From Botrytis cinerea B05.10 (Eukaryota; Ascomycota; Leotiomycetes; Helotiales; Sclerotiniaceae), in contig NC_037314.1 of assembly GCF_000143535.2 (NCBI RefSeq), positions 620,001-684,000 on the forward strand: a DNA stretch of 64,000 nt. Direction: 5' to 3'. Position 1 is the stretch's first letter. Each line of letters begins with the position of its first letter. The notes below the pieces were generated by a model that saw nothing but the letters and a program-made list of their open reading frames with translations, did no database searches and was not told where the DNA came from. Positions 1-12,441 of the stretch are shown piece after piece. The translations under genes and the position numbers were made by a program.

Positions 1-385
1 CTCCACGGGCATGTATGATGACCCTAAAAGTGTCTAGGGCAACATGGATGGCATTGAATCAAATCATCCGACCAATTAATGTGGTTGACTGATGCTTCCG
101 ACAGACTACGAATCTAAGATGTACGGAGGAGGTGGATAACTCTTTCAAATCAAAAAGGGAGCTCCCGTGTTTGATAGGTTAGACTGCGGGCGGTAAATTA
201 TTGGGCGCCTAATCTCATTTGGCCCCTTGAAGACAAGATCCATAGCTGCCCACTCGACAATCAATCCATTTGATGATGAATGTGTGCGTTTGGAGGGTCC
301 AGAACGGGATTTGCGAGAGATGTGCATTGTGCTAGTGCTCGTAGTCTGGATGCAATGCATTGTGTGGATGGTGGAATACGATATA

Positions 386-456
386 GAAAAGAGGAGCAGA
401 GGAGGAGGAGAGGAGAGGTGGAGAGGAAGAGGGAGAGGAAGAGGAAGAGGAAAAAG
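386..456 (+). repeat. polypurine (GA/GGA) tract
   Basis: About 70 bases are almost only A and G, in irregular GAGGA/GAAGAG units, with single C and T interruptions. It drives Arg/Glu-rich or Ser/Pro-rich spurious frames on both strands. It is a simple-sequence tract, not coding. Confidence 0.75.
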
Positions 457-1241
457 ATGGAGACTTGTTGTTTTGGTACGAGGAATGAACAAGATGATAC
501 GATACTATTTTCACTCAATCACATTATTATTATACCCTTTTATTATTGACTGCGACTCTTGCTATTTCCTCCCCTCAGATTACTTCCTCCCACTCACATT
601 ACTCCCTCCCACTCACATTACTTCCGACGGCCACTACCACTTTGACTAGGGACCCAGAGAGCAAGCCAAAATACATGGAGACTTTTTTTAGATGCATATC
701 TAGCACCTCCACCTGCCTACCCACCCTCCTAGTAGATGCTTGTGCTTCTTCTGTGGAATGTATCATGACCCTTGAGGGTTCACGGGTAAAAGCGACTCCA
801 GTGGAAAGCCTCACTCGCATGCATAATTGTCATAGGCACATACTGACTTGTCTACTGCCTTCTAGCCACATGTACAATTTTCATAGCCTCACGTCGACGG
901 TACATTGTGACCCAATTGCTGTGTGTCGTCGCCCTCACCATCAGAATCACCGCCCTCACCATCACCATCACCATTGCCCCCATCGCCCCCGTCACCCCCA
1001 TCGCCGGCAAGCCGTACGCGGATAGATCCCCAGTAGTCGTATATAAGAAATGAGAATGGCCCCCTTCCCATGTCCCCTTCCCCGTCCCTTTCCTGTTCCC
1101 TTGGCCCCGAATCTTTCATCTTTTTCCTGCAGGTTCCAAGTTTTAAGGTTCTGTCGAATCAAACGCGGTTTAATTATACAGCCGTGAGATTTTGGTTAAT
1201 CAGCCATAATCCATTATCCTTCACCCATTCATTACCCATCA

Positions 1242-1266
1242 TCCCCATCCCCATCCCCATCCCCAT
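1242..1266 (+). repeat. CCCCAT hexamer repeat
   Basis: About four tandem CCCCAT units lie in the pyrimidine-rich leader region upstream of the phosphatase gene. Confidence 0.75.
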
Positions 1267-2037
1267 CGCCATTCAGAGCCTTTCATTACCGGGCCGTTAT
1301 TTCGTACTTACTGCGCACCGGTGGTTGATTGATTGATTGATTGTGTACAGCGCTGGTTACAATCTCCATTTTCTGTTCCATCACAGCCACGGCCACGTCT
1401 TTTTTCCCATCGTTGTATTATTAGATATCGTACCGGATCCTCACATCGCCATCACCACTCTCACCACTCACCACTCACCACTCAGCTACACTCGGGTCAA
1501 AGAATACAACATTTAAACCGTCCATTCTTTTCAACTGCCTCGAGTTTCTCCACCTATCGACCGTTCACTCTCGAGCCCATACCTACCGACCTACATATCC
1601 ATATACACACGCCTACATATATTGGTACACCATCGTCCCAAACGCCATACATAGGTCCCATACCACAGCCTTCAATTACGAAAAGAATTGCCACGATCGT
1701 TGCCAATGAGATCACAGTGTGTCTGATAAAACGAAAAGAGGATCATCCCATAACCCCATAAACCCATTTTGGTCTTTCCAAGTGCAAAAGGTACAAACGA
1801 AAGAGACAATAAAGTTTGATTGATTTGGAGAGATATCTTACTTTTTCTCGACTCGACCACCACGCATCTCGTCACCCATCTCGGCATTTCCCTCGCAGAA
1901 CGGATTACCTCTTGTATACTACTTATATCATCACCTTGCCTGTCTCCTTTCATTACATTTGTTTGTTTGTTTATTTACCAACCAAGCACTGACTGGTATA
2001 AAAAGAAGTGAAGCACGAAGTGAAAGAAGAAGTGATC

Positions 2038-2078
2038 TTATTATTATTATTATCATTATTATTACTATTACTATTACT
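2038..2078 (+). repeat. ATT/ACT triplet microsatellite
   Basis: A run of TTA/ATT units with interspersed C substitutions, about 550 bases upstream of the phosphatase ATG. Confidence 0.75.
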
Positions 2079-2270
2079 GTAGCTCTGCTGAAGCTTGTTA
2101 GCGCAATCCAATCTCGCTAATTCAAAGGTCCTGAATGTCCCATCCTATTATCGACACTCATCTCGTCCAATCTTCATTCAAAAGTCATTCTTTCAATTTC
2201 TCTCCTTCAGGAGCGTCGAGATTTGTTGATTGTAAGTTTCGTCCCAGTTCCCGTATATCTTCCAAAAGGA

Positions 2271-2295
2271 TTCAATTCAATTCAATTCAATTCAA
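2271..2295 (+). repeat. AATTC pentamer repeat
   Basis: About five tandem TTCAA units, followed by imperfect copies up to about 2340. Confidence 0.75.
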
Positions 2296-2630
2296 TCCAT
2301 TCCAATTCATTCCAATTCACTCCCGTTCACTCCCGTTCAATTCTGTCCTCAAACATCAACTGCGCCCAAGGTCCTCGCTCCACTTCCCAATAAATAATTA
2401 AAGATCATCGCACCTCTTTATTTATCGCGCAACGGAACGCATCTCTAGTTCCAAAAAGGTTCCTAGATAGGAGACTAGAGAGGCTAATTCAAGAACCATT
2501 AGGGACATCAACTTAAATCATTCGACGCGTTTTGAAGATAAAAGTCCTTGGATTCGATTCGACAGATCTTTATAAAGATTTAGTCCTCTGATAATCTTGT
2601 TTTTTCTTAATCAATATCGAATTGCCCTCG

Positions 2631-4593
2631 ATGAGTAATGAGGTAGCTCAGCCGACTGAGCAAGATCCTAGCCGCTCAACTTCATTGGAAGGAACGAAAG
2701 GAGCCAAACCACCTACCCTCGACACTTCCAACTGTGCGTACCTTCTCTCCCTACCAAATATACTCTAATTTTTATTTCCAAAACATCGGATGCGCCGATT
2801 ACCGCAATACCCGTATATGTTGCTAACAATTAATCACAGTCACCGCAGTTTCCCAACCACCCAGCTCATCTACACAGCAGTCAACTACCCAAAACACTTT
2901 GACAGGAGATTCCGATAACGGTTTGAATTCGACCACAAACGTTGATAACGATCAAGGACGAACCAGCGAAACTTTGACTGAAACTCCCAAGAAGAATAAA
3001 GACCTACTTAAAGTTCCATCGAGATCCTCTTCCAACAAAATTCAGCATTCGCCAACTTCTACAGGTTTGAGTGGAGCGACGGCGAGCGAGGGAAGAGAGA
3101 GCATAGGTGGGCGATCCAAGGAATCGAAGGGTAGTTTTCTTGGGCGAAGGCGGAATGGGAGTGCAGCAAGCAGCAAAATGTCGATAAAATCACCTGGAAA
3201 TCCCACGGGCGCTGCAGGTGCTTCGCAACCAGCAGTTCCAGACGCACCTTCAGTTCGTCAGCCGAAAAAGAAGAAGAGCTTTCTCTCTCTCCTTTGTTGC
3301 GGTACTCCGGACCACGCCAATTCTTTGGATGCACCTGTTCCGGCCAACAAGGTCTCAAAATTTAGTTTAAGTCGCCCTACAACAGCTAAGCAACCCGACG
3401 CGAGTAAGATGGGACAACAAGCCAGTGTTCCCGCGGTACCACAAGTGGAGAAAGAGAATTTGCTGCAACCACAACAGGCGCCTCAAGTCGAGAGTGGAGA
3501 GGAGAAGCATGACGCAACAAGCTCTCAAGAAACCGCCAAGGCTACCTCTTCTTCGGATGCCAATGGGGAGCTGAATCGTCCAATCAGCAACGCTCGCGAT
3601 CAACCTTTGCCAGACTTGCCCACTGTCGTAGAATCAGAGCCCACGCTACCCGAGACCGCAAACCCAACAGTATCTGTTGACACCCCAGCGCAATCTGAAA
3701 CGGCAATTGGAGCTGTATCTCCAAGTTCGGATCTGGGACAGCAAGATGGTGGGGATGAGAAGATCGCAAACTTGGATCCAGGAACTACGGAAATCGAAGA
3801 GGCCCCATTACCACTCCCAAAAGACGAACCATTGGCTGGTCAAACTCTCCCCCCTCCTCCGCCCGTTCCTCAAATTCCAACTACCGAGGATGATGCCGAA
3901 GTAGAATCGATAGATCAAAAACAACAATGGCTCTTACCACCAATTGCACCAAGATTCAAAGGGAAAAAATGTCTGGTTCTTGATCTCGACGAGACTTTGG
4001 TACATAGTAGTTTTAAGGTAGGTTCACAAGCACCAATATAGCAAACGGTGTTCGAAAGCTAACTAACATGGCCATTAGATCTTGCACCAAGCAGATTTCA
4101 CCATTCCTGTGGAGATTGAAGGGCAATTTCACAACGTATACGTGATCAAGCGTCCTGGTGTTGATCAATTTATGAAGCGAGTCGGGGAGCTCTACGAGGT
4201 TGTGGTCTTCACAGCTTCAGTTTCCAAGGTATTATTGACTAGAATGTTGATCTTCATGAATATTTACTAACAAATTAATAGTATGGTGACCCACTTCTCG
4301 ACCAACTAGACATTCATCACGTTGTTCACCATAGACTTTTCCGTGAAAGTTGTTACAACCATCAAGGAAATTACGTAAAGGATCTTTCTCAAGTCGGTCG
4401 CGATTTGAGAGAAACCATCATCATTGACAATTCACCAACCTCTTACATCTTCCACCCGCAACATGCTGTTCCTATCAGCAGTTGGTTCTCAGATGCTCAC
4501 GACAATGAGCTTTTGGATCTAATCCCAGTTCTTGAGGACTTGGCCGGCTCGCAGGTCCGAGATGTCAGTTTAGTTCTTGATGTTGCGCTCTAA
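2631..4593 (+). CDS. PSR1: Psr1/Psr2-type (FCP1/SCP-like) HAD phosphatase
   Basis: Four exons: 2631-2733, 2840-4017, 4079-4228 and 4282-4593, giving 580 aa. The C-terminal ~180 residues form an NIF/FCP1-like HAD phosphatase domain: [10 protein letters not shown] with nucleophile D416 and D418, then [29 protein letters not shown] and [10 protein letters not shown] (motif III). This order matches yeast Psr1/Psr2, plasma-membrane phosphatases in sodium/general stress signalling; that role is family knowledge. The N-terminal ~400 residues are disordered, Ser/Pro/Gln-rich. They hold a KKKK stretch followed by paired cysteines C187-C188, a plausible palmitoylated membrane anchor. In yeast the CC anchor sits at the extreme N-terminus, so the internal position is odd. 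The first ATG (2631) lies in a short exon with clean GTGCGT and CACAG splice sites. The family call is firm; the anchor role is inference. Confidence 0.93.
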
Positions 4594-5625
4594 GAAGGGG
4601 GCAAAATCTTCTTGCAATTCGCTTGATATCATAGCGGAAGGCGTTTCGGTTGATACCTTTGGTTTCGTTGTAGAGTGTACTGTTTAATCTATATAATGGG
4701 CCAGCGTGCTGGGTCAGCCTTGGTGCAGGAAGGTATGCGAGTGGGAGTGATGGAGGAAAATTGCTAGAAGGCGCGAGATTGAATAAGACCAACGGGTCAA
4801 AATCTCCGCGATTGAGATGTGAAAAAAATCACATCATCTCAGTGGAACAACGAACAGCAAAACAGCAAGCATCATACGATGCACACCGTACAACAACAGA
4901 TCGGCCTGTCACATTCTTTTCCTGCCCAGCAAGATCTGAGGCACTTTGGGCAGACGCTTATCCGACATTTTCATTTGTCCAACTCTTTTTTTTTTACTTT
5001 CCTACTTTATTAAAACTTCTCGGGGCTTTGCGCATGGCGCAGACTCTTCATGTATCAAACACTCTATCCACCGTCTGTGAATGCTTTGGAGATAGCATTC
5101 ATCAAATACCAAAAATGAAACGATTCCATACGACCTTCTACTTTACTTACACTCCAATTACACCTTTCTTGTAAATAATTACTGGGTAAATAAAAACTTA
5201 ATAATAATACTAAGATGCATTTTTGGGTGGCTATTTCTTATTGGTTTCCATGCGGTTTCTGATGTTAAAACGTGATGATTCTTCAGTGCAAGCCAATCAA
5301 CAATCAGTGGAGAGCATAACTACTAGGTAAAATGAGATGAGATGAAATAAAAGTTATTAAAATGTAAGATAAATCGTCTGTCCTATCAGTGGCATGAGGC
5401 TAAATGTCTGGTGGTCTGGGGTTCACTAGCGTCTTTTTGGTGCACCAAGCATTCGGCTCCTTTTAGAATCTGTCCTTTGACATTTTGAACCAGCTCATCA
5501 AAGACCAGCTCTACCTTATTATTGCGCCTTTTTACGTTGAGCTTTCAAATTTAATTCTACATTCAAGCTTTCATAACTTTCTTTTGACTTCTTTCCACAC
5601 AAATCATCATACTTCTTTCTTCACA
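4594..5625. other. intergenic, no gene seen
   Basis: This holds the 3' UTR of the phosphatase and the promoter/5' UTR of Sec61-beta. Frames here are short and AT-rich, with no domain or splice pattern that supports a gene. A CT-rich stretch precedes the ATG at 5626. Confidence 0.5.
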
Positions 5626-6600
5626 ATGGTATGTACCAGTTTCCTGTTCAATTCTTCCGTGTCAACTATACCACCGCACAGAATTGCTTCCTCTCCGAAA
5701 CCCCATGACCAATCCTCCTCTCGCGACACCAGATTTGTTACCACAGTTACTAAACAATTGCAAAATAGTCATCCCCAAGATCGGCATCCCCAGTCAACAG
5801 CCCGGTAGCAGCAGTATCGGGCAGACCTTCTAGCCCAACTCCTCCTGGAGGCCCAAAGACAGCAATTAGAAGACGTGCGGCGGCAGATCAAAAGGACAAG
5901 GTTGCAAATGCGAGGCCGAGCAGTACAAGAGCGGCAGGTGCCGGGGGGAGTTCGAGCACTATGTTGAGTGAGTATTTTTTAATTGATTGTTTCGAGTATC
6001 TCGGAAAGTGGAGGAGTGGGAGAGCATGGGAATTGGTAGGCGAGGAGTTGGAGAGGGAATAAGAACTCGTGGGATGGATCGCGGAGGGAGTAGTGAATAG
6101 AGAAGATGCGAAGAGACCTATTCCTTGGGGTTATGATCACACTTCGAGGAGAGAGCATAATCTGTAGCTCATGCATGGCGCATGCTCGGCTTTGCCCGAG
6201 TACATTTTTTCGCTCTTCTGGCCCCAATTGACCTCAATGTGAGGGTTGCTGAACACTGCACAATTCATGGGTTCCGATCAACACTCTCCAAGCACATTTG
6301 TGCGAGCTATCTGATCCAGACTATGGTTCTGAGGGCTTCTGCGTTTTGAAATTATCAATCGATGATGATAACGATCACTTGTGTCTGGAACCTGTCATAC
6401 TAACATCCCAAATAGGACTTTACACCGATGAATCCCCAGGATTGAAGGTCGACCCTGTTGTCGTCTTGGTTCTATCCCTTGTTTTCATCTTCAGTGTTGT
6501 TGCCCTTCACAGTAAGCTATTTCCTTCCTTTCCTGCTGATGATCTCACGCTAACATTATATTCAGTCATCGCAAAGGTTACACGCAAATTCTCTTCTTAA
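5626..6600 (+). CDS. SBH1: Sec61-beta, translocon subunit (Sbh1-like)
   Basis: Four exons: 5626-5628, 5769-5967, 6416-6511 and 6566-6600, giving 110 aa. The protein begins MSSPRSASP and has a disordered Ser/Pro/Ala/Arg-rich cytosolic part (about 1-65). The signature LYTDESPGLKVDP then leads into one C-terminal membrane helix (VVVLVLSLVFIFSVVALHII) and a short basic tail ending FSS. This is the classic tail-anchored Sec61-beta layout. It is the small non-essential subunit of the Sec61 channel in the ER membrane. Exon 1 is just the ATG: a GTATGT donor follows it at once, and the second codon comes from exon 2. Intron 2 is long (448 bp) with a perfect TACTAAC branch site near 6408. Length and motif order match the family. 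Confidence 0.95.
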
Positions 6601-7451
6601 ATTCGGTCTTTACAATGTTGGAGCAGAGGATATAAGGGCGCGATCAAGGGGCTTTGGCTGGAGAAGTGTCAAAATGGTGCTTGGGAATTCTTATGCTGGG
6701 TGATGTGGAGTGGAGCATTTACGGTGCTCTTGTATTATAAGCAATCTTTGAGGGGATCAAAAGAATGGATGAACATTTACTTTCGGGCTCTATGATCAGC
6801 TTGTGATTCTATGGATTGTGGGTATTGTGTAGTTATGGTATAATGTAGGAGATTTAACGCAGACCAATCTCAATTATTCTGAGGGTGATTTAAAAAACCG
6901 TCAGTATACTTACAATGCTTTGTGCTTCGGCAGGACTTGGTGATTTTTGTGGGTTTCTAGAGATCTTCAGACTGTAATATTGCTCTTCATCTCTTCATAG
7001 CCCTAGGCATTCGAAGAGAGTTTTGACCTCCGCCACGAAAGCTCCAAAGCCACACCTCATGCCTGATTCTATCTTGTGATCCAGTACGGACTGCATGTAC
7101 TCAAGGTAGGCTATACAACGAAAAGGTATTCCTCTCTTTTCTCCATACTGTATTCATGTTGTGCGTGTCCAACTCATTGGGACATACATATTGTGGGGTT
7201 CCTTGCTTTCCTAACCTTGCCACCTCCTCTATCGTCATTGCTGCTCTGCGGGGTATGCATCCTTCACAGCCTCGTCTAGACTAATAAGAATTAAACTTCC
7301 ACATAATCACATACAACAAGAAAGTATTCTAGACTATGCTCATGATTTCCAATATCTGATATTTGCACACATTTGACATCTTTATGATAGCTGTATCACT
7401 CCGCATCTCATACTCCCCGCTGTTATCAGCGAGCGTAGGAAGCTTATCGAT
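6601..7451. other. intergenic, no gene seen
   Basis: 3' UTR of Sec61-beta plus promoter of the glycosyltransferase. I see no conserved frame. The short frame at 7076-7279 has no support. Confidence 0.5.
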
Positions 7452-10400
7452 ATGACCACTGATTCTAATAAGCCTGCAGATGGAGCTGTGCCATCTGCTC
7501 TGATCGCACAAGCTGAAGCTGCGATTTATGGCAACATTGAGGATGATAATCAATCACAGCATGAGAGAAGACATTCTAGGTATCAGGAAGATGCCGCGGG
7601 GTCCTCCATGAATGCGCCTCCTTCATCGTCGTTCGTATATATTCATCTTTCGGATCTGAATATCTACTAATTGCTCTCTTCTAAACAGTGCACATCGTCC
7701 CTCATATCTAGGCGTACCAGATATAGAGCCTCATCACGAGACAGCAGAACCTCCACCTGCATATGGAAACAAGCATAATGAAATAGAACTCAGTCAAGAC
7801 GGGTTCGATACCCAGGCAAAGGTCTCTGATGATGGTCGAATCAATATAAATATCAACCAGAAAACTCGCAAATTATCCGATCTTCTTATACCCGCCCTGC
7901 GAAATCAGCTTTTACTTAATGCACACGAAGATGCAACTCCCCTCCCTCCTGGATATATACCACCTGCACTAGGAGGATTACCAGGTCAGACACCTCCGCC
8001 TCAACTCAATGTTGTCATACATGTCGTTGGTTCTCGGGGAGATGTACAGCCATTCGTTGCGCTAGGTAAAACATTAAAATCTACCTACGGGCATCGTGTT
8101 CGTCTAGCAACACATCCAACATTCAAAGGTTTCGTAGAGGAAAATGGATTAGAATTTTTTAGCATTGGCGGTGATCCTTCTGAGTTGATGGCATTCATGG
8201 TAAAGAACCCGGGTCTTATGCCAGGTATCGAGTCCCTGAAAAGCGGCGATGTGGGCAAACGAAGAAAGGGTATGGAAGAGATTGTCCTAGGTTGTTGGAG
8301 ATCGTGTATCGAAGCTGGGGATGGACTAGGCCCGGCTCCCATTAAATCAGGATCGCAACTTTCGTTGGGTCTCGAATCGGGTATCAATATGGATACTAAT
8401 CCGTCGGATAGACCATTCGTTGCGGATGCGATTATTGCTAACCCTCCAAGTTTTGCACATATACATATTGCGGAGAAATTAGGTATACCGCTGCATATGA
8501 TGTTCACGTGTGTATCTCTCTCAAAATATACTAATAGACTTTTACTTACTTTTATACAGAATGCCCTGGTCACCTACGCAGTCCTTTCCTCATCCTTTAG
8601 CGAATATTCAATCCTCCAACGCAGACGTGAACATGACTAACTTTGTATCTTATGCGCTTGTTGAAATGATGACATGGCAAGGACTTGGAGATGTTATTAA
8701 TCGATTCAGAGAAAGAGCTCTTGGACTTGATCCTATTAGTTTGATTTGGGCACCTGGAATGTTGAGTCGTCTTCGTGTTCCATACACATACTGTTGGTCA
8801 CCGGCGCTTATTCCGAAGCCAAAAGATTGGGGAAAGCATATTTCGATATCTGGATTTTACTTTCTCTCTTTGGCTTCCTCTTATACGCCTGAACCCGATT
8901 TAGCTGCATTTCTCGCTGACGGCCCACCACCTGTTTATATTGGATTTGGTTCTATTGTCGTTGATGATCCTAATGCGATGACAACCCTGATTTTTGAAGC
9001 TGTCAAGAAAACTGGTGTTCGAGCTTTAGTATCCAAAGGATGGGGAGGTCTCGGTGGTGATGCGCTTGAGGTACCAGACGGAGTTTTCATGTTGGGTAAT
9101 GTCCCTCATGATTGGCTGTTCCAACATGTGTCTTGCGTTGTTCATCACGGGGGCGCTGGAACCACTGCTGCTGGTATTGCTACAGGAAAACCTACTGTTG
9201 TCGTGCCATTCTTCGGGGATCAACCATTCTGGGGGGCAATGACCGCTAGAGCTGGAGCGGGTCCACTACCCATTCCGTACAAGCAACTTACTGCCGATAA
9301 ACTTGCCGCAGCTATTACTGATGCTCTCAAGCCCGAAACTTTGGCAAAGGCACAAGAGTTAGGGGCTAAGATTAAAGAGGAGAAAGGTACTGAAGAGGGT
9401 GGGAAAAGCTTTCACGATCATCTAGATGTTGATAACATGAGATGCACATTGGCACCACATAGAGTAGCGGTTTGGAGGGTCAAGCGTACTCAAACCAAGC
9501 TTAGTGCTTTGGCTGCAAATGTTCTTGCTAGTGAAAATCTTATCAGTTTTGCGGATTTGAAGCTGTAAGTTGTTTTGCATTTGTTACTACTTAGATGGCG
9601 ACTGACAAAATTAGGTACCGTCCTAAAGAATATGAAACTGATGATGGTCCCTGGGACCCAATATCTGGAGGGGCAACTGCACTTCTGGGAACTATTGCAA
9701 GTCTCAGTATGGGTGTAGCAGACTTCCCTATCGAAATCTTCAGGAAAGTGAAGCGGGAGAAGGAAGCTCATGCTGCTACCAAAGAATCATCAAGTACTTC
9801 TGCTACACCAAAATCTTCTATGCAGAACAAGCCTCAGGATCATTTGTTGTCAGACGAAAGATCGCTTAATTCGGTTGACGCTAGTCTGCTACAAGCATCA
9901 GATTCGTCAGTAAAGACTTCTTTCGAAAACAGTCAGCGATCCTCGGATGATATTAGCACTCCTTCTACACCGAGTACCGAGAGATCAATATCGCAAACAG
10001 CGATTCCTGGTGTCAAGCATACAAATTCGTTACGCCAAGCAATAAAGGATAACATAGAATCCCGTCACACTCGCAATTGCTCAGGTTCCGAGACACCCAA
10101 GGAATTTGATCCTTCCAAGTTGACTATTGAAAATGCTGTAGGAGCAGGAAAAGGTATCTCGCGTATTGTTGGCGCGGGTTTGAAATCACCCATGGATTTC
10201 ACACTGGGTTTGGCGCGTGGATTTCATAATGCACCTAAATTGTATGGCGATGATACGGTCAGGCCCCAAGAAAAGGTGACAGATTTTCAAAGTGGATTGA
10301 AGGCAGCTGGAAGGGAATTTGGTTATGGAATGTTTGATGGCATCACTGGTCTTGTTACGCAACCTTTGCGTGGTGCGGAAAAGGAAGGTGCTGCTGGACT

Positions 10401-11686
10401 TATTAAAGGCATTGGAAAAGGTATTGCAGGAGTGGTTCTCAAGCCGGGAGCTGGTAAGTCAGAATCTGATAAGTTATCGTTATCACATGCAGTGCTAACA
10501 CCATTAAGCTATATGGGGACTTCCTGGTTATACTTTCATGGGTATTCATAAAGAAGTGAGAAAACTTTTTGGTTCAAGCGTACTTAATTATATTATCGCG
10601 GCCAGAACAGCCCAGGGTTTCGAAGACGCTCAGAAGTGTAGTAGAGAAGAACGTCTGGATATAATTCAGCGTTGGACGGAGCATAAGCGAGAGTATCAAA
10701 ATGACAAACAAAAGATACAAGAGGAAGGTCCTGATGGTCAGGGCACTGGACATCTTTCACCCAAAGGCTTCTTCCAGACACGACATCTCACTTTCGACGA
10801 AAGAAAGAAACTACACGAGGAGCGAAAAGCCAAGCGTGATGAGGAGAGTAGGCAAGGAGGTAATGGTCTACATTCACGTTGCCCAATGGGGCTTTGTCGA
10901 AGAACAACAGTTCATACTCACTCATCTGATGAACTTCGAGATTCACCAGTTATTAATGTGAATCCACCAACTAGGAATACCAGTAATGTTCAATCTGACT
11001 TCGAAGAAGCGATTCAAGCATCGGTAGCCGCTACTTCACGTGGTAATATAGAAGAAGATCTTATGATTGAGCGGGCTATAAGAGCTAGTGTTGCGGAACT
11101 GCAAGGGGGTCAGAAAGCGGGGTTGAGTGATCAGGAGGTTATGGATCGTGCGATTAGAGCTAGTGTTGTGGCTAGTCAGGAGCAAAGTGGAAGGGGCAAT
11201 AGAGAGGAGGAAGATAGAGAACATGAAGAGCAGCTTGCGAGGGCCATTCAGGAGAGTTTGAGGGGGTATAGGATTGATGGGGCGAGGGAGAAAGATGGGG
11301 GTAGTGATGAGGGTAGTGGAAGTGGAGGTGGATTTATAGAAATGAGAAGTGAGGAGAGTGAAGATGATGAGGATTTACAGAGGGTATTGAGGGAATCGAG
11401 AGAAGAACATGAGAAATCTCTCGCTTTTAAAGGAAAGGAAAATGAGAAGAGGGATGGAGGAGCTGGTGGTATGACAGAAGAAGAAATCGTATTAGAATAT
11501 ATTAAGAAACAGAGTTTACAAGAGGAGGCGCATAGGAATGCACGGGAGGAGAATGAAAGGAAAGAAGCGGAGAAAGCGGTGGAAGAGAAGAAGAAAAGAG
11601 AGATAGAGAATAGTAGAGCGGATGAAGAGGCATTGAAACAGGCTATCGAGGAGAGTTTGAGGGGGGCGAGCGGGTCTTCGGGGTAA
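7452..11686 (+). CDS. GT28/UGT-like (sterol-glucosyltransferase-type) glycosyltransferase with C-terminal UIM array
   Basis: Five exons: 7452-7630, 7689-8507, 8560-9564, 9615-10453 and 10509-11686, giving 1,339 aa (the first donor could lie 3 bp earlier). From about residue 165 there is a GT28 N-domain ([19 protein letters not shown]). A nucleotide-sugar-binding C-domain follows, with [11 protein letters not shown] at about 528 and a [10 protein letters not shown] motif. These resemble the catalytic half of Atg26-type UDP-glucose:sterol glucosyltransferases, but no PH or GRAM domain precedes them. From about 844 to 965 a Gly-rich segment ([34 protein letters not shown]) recalls the C-terminal amphipathic regions of ATG2/VPS13 proteins. 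From about 1111 to the end lie six UIM-like helices (AIQASV, AIRASV twice, AIQESL, VLRESR, AIEESL). They suggest binding to ubiquitinated partners. The acceptor sugar substrate is unknown; activity is inferred from the family. Confidence 0.9.
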
Positions 11687-12441
11687 GGGGAGGTATAGAT
11701 GGGGATACATAGGTTGGTTGACAGGTATATTGAGAACGAGATTTACAAATGAGATGGTTATGATACCCGGGGATAGGATATGTTAGATAGGATAGGATAG
11801 GGTAATAGGAATGAGAAGTTAGAAGGTTATTCAATGCTATGAATTGGAATAGAATATATGTTGGTTTTCGTCCATCTTTGTTGTGGGGTTTAGGTTCTGG
11901 TCATTTTGGTTGTTTTCTAGCTGATTTGAAGATGGAGAGTTCACTTGATTGTATTTTTGTTTGGTGATAGTAGATCGTCTATTGGTTGTGGTCTGTCTGT
12001 CTACATCTAGACCTTCGTGATGGTAGTGTAGGAAGGATCTTTTGGAAGTGTTGGGATAGGTATGTTAAGACAGTTTGTGTCTTTGTGTCTTGTGCAATTC
12101 TGCTAACGGGTTTGATATGTTTAAGTTGCTTCTGGTGAACAAACAACTCCTTTATCCAAGCAGGAAGAAGTGTGAACATCTCAACTGGAGATTAGACAAT
12201 ATTAAAATGTATTTTCTTTCAGCTTTGGACTTTAGATAGTTCTTGAGATAGTTCTTGGGACAAAATGAGATGATAGTCTGTCTGCCATTGGACTCTCGAA
12301 CCGAGTTCTCGAGTTCCCACTAAGATCAAGTAAAGAATAATGATTAACTCGCGTATACATATATATTATATCATGTCTTTCTTCGGGTCGGCTTGTCGTC
12401 CAACTTCATCGTCATCTCTCTCTGGTCTGATAACCCACAAT
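11687..12441. other. intergenic, no gene seen
   Basis: 3' UTR of the glycosyltransferase and leader of the next gene. ATGs at 12340 and 12373 share one frame with the ATG at 12442, so the next gene may start up to 100 bp earlier. Confidence 0.45.

Larger units (their letters stand above)
1..2630. other. intergenic / long leader, no gene recognised
   Basis: No convincing coding region is seen. Open frames here are low-complexity (His-, Pro- or Arg-rich) and follow simple repeats. The + strand is markedly pyrimidine-rich from about 550 to 2,600. That is common in fungal promoters and 5' leaders, so much of 1,000-2,630 may be promoter or 5' UTR of the phosphatase that starts at 2631. It holds a purine tract near 386-456, a CCCCAT repeat near 1242-1266, ATT/ACT triplets near 2038-2078 and an AATTC repeat near 2271-2295. 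Confidence 0.5.

Noticed and set aside
227..1025. overlapping frames near the left end (Arg- and His-rich)
   Set aside because: Low-complexity products of GA- and CACCAT-type repeats, with conflicting frames and no domain.
7801..7816. GGGTTCGATACCC, which looks like a tRNA T-arm
   Set aside because: It lies inside the glycosyltransferase coding exon and no acceptor stem or anticodon arm fits around it.
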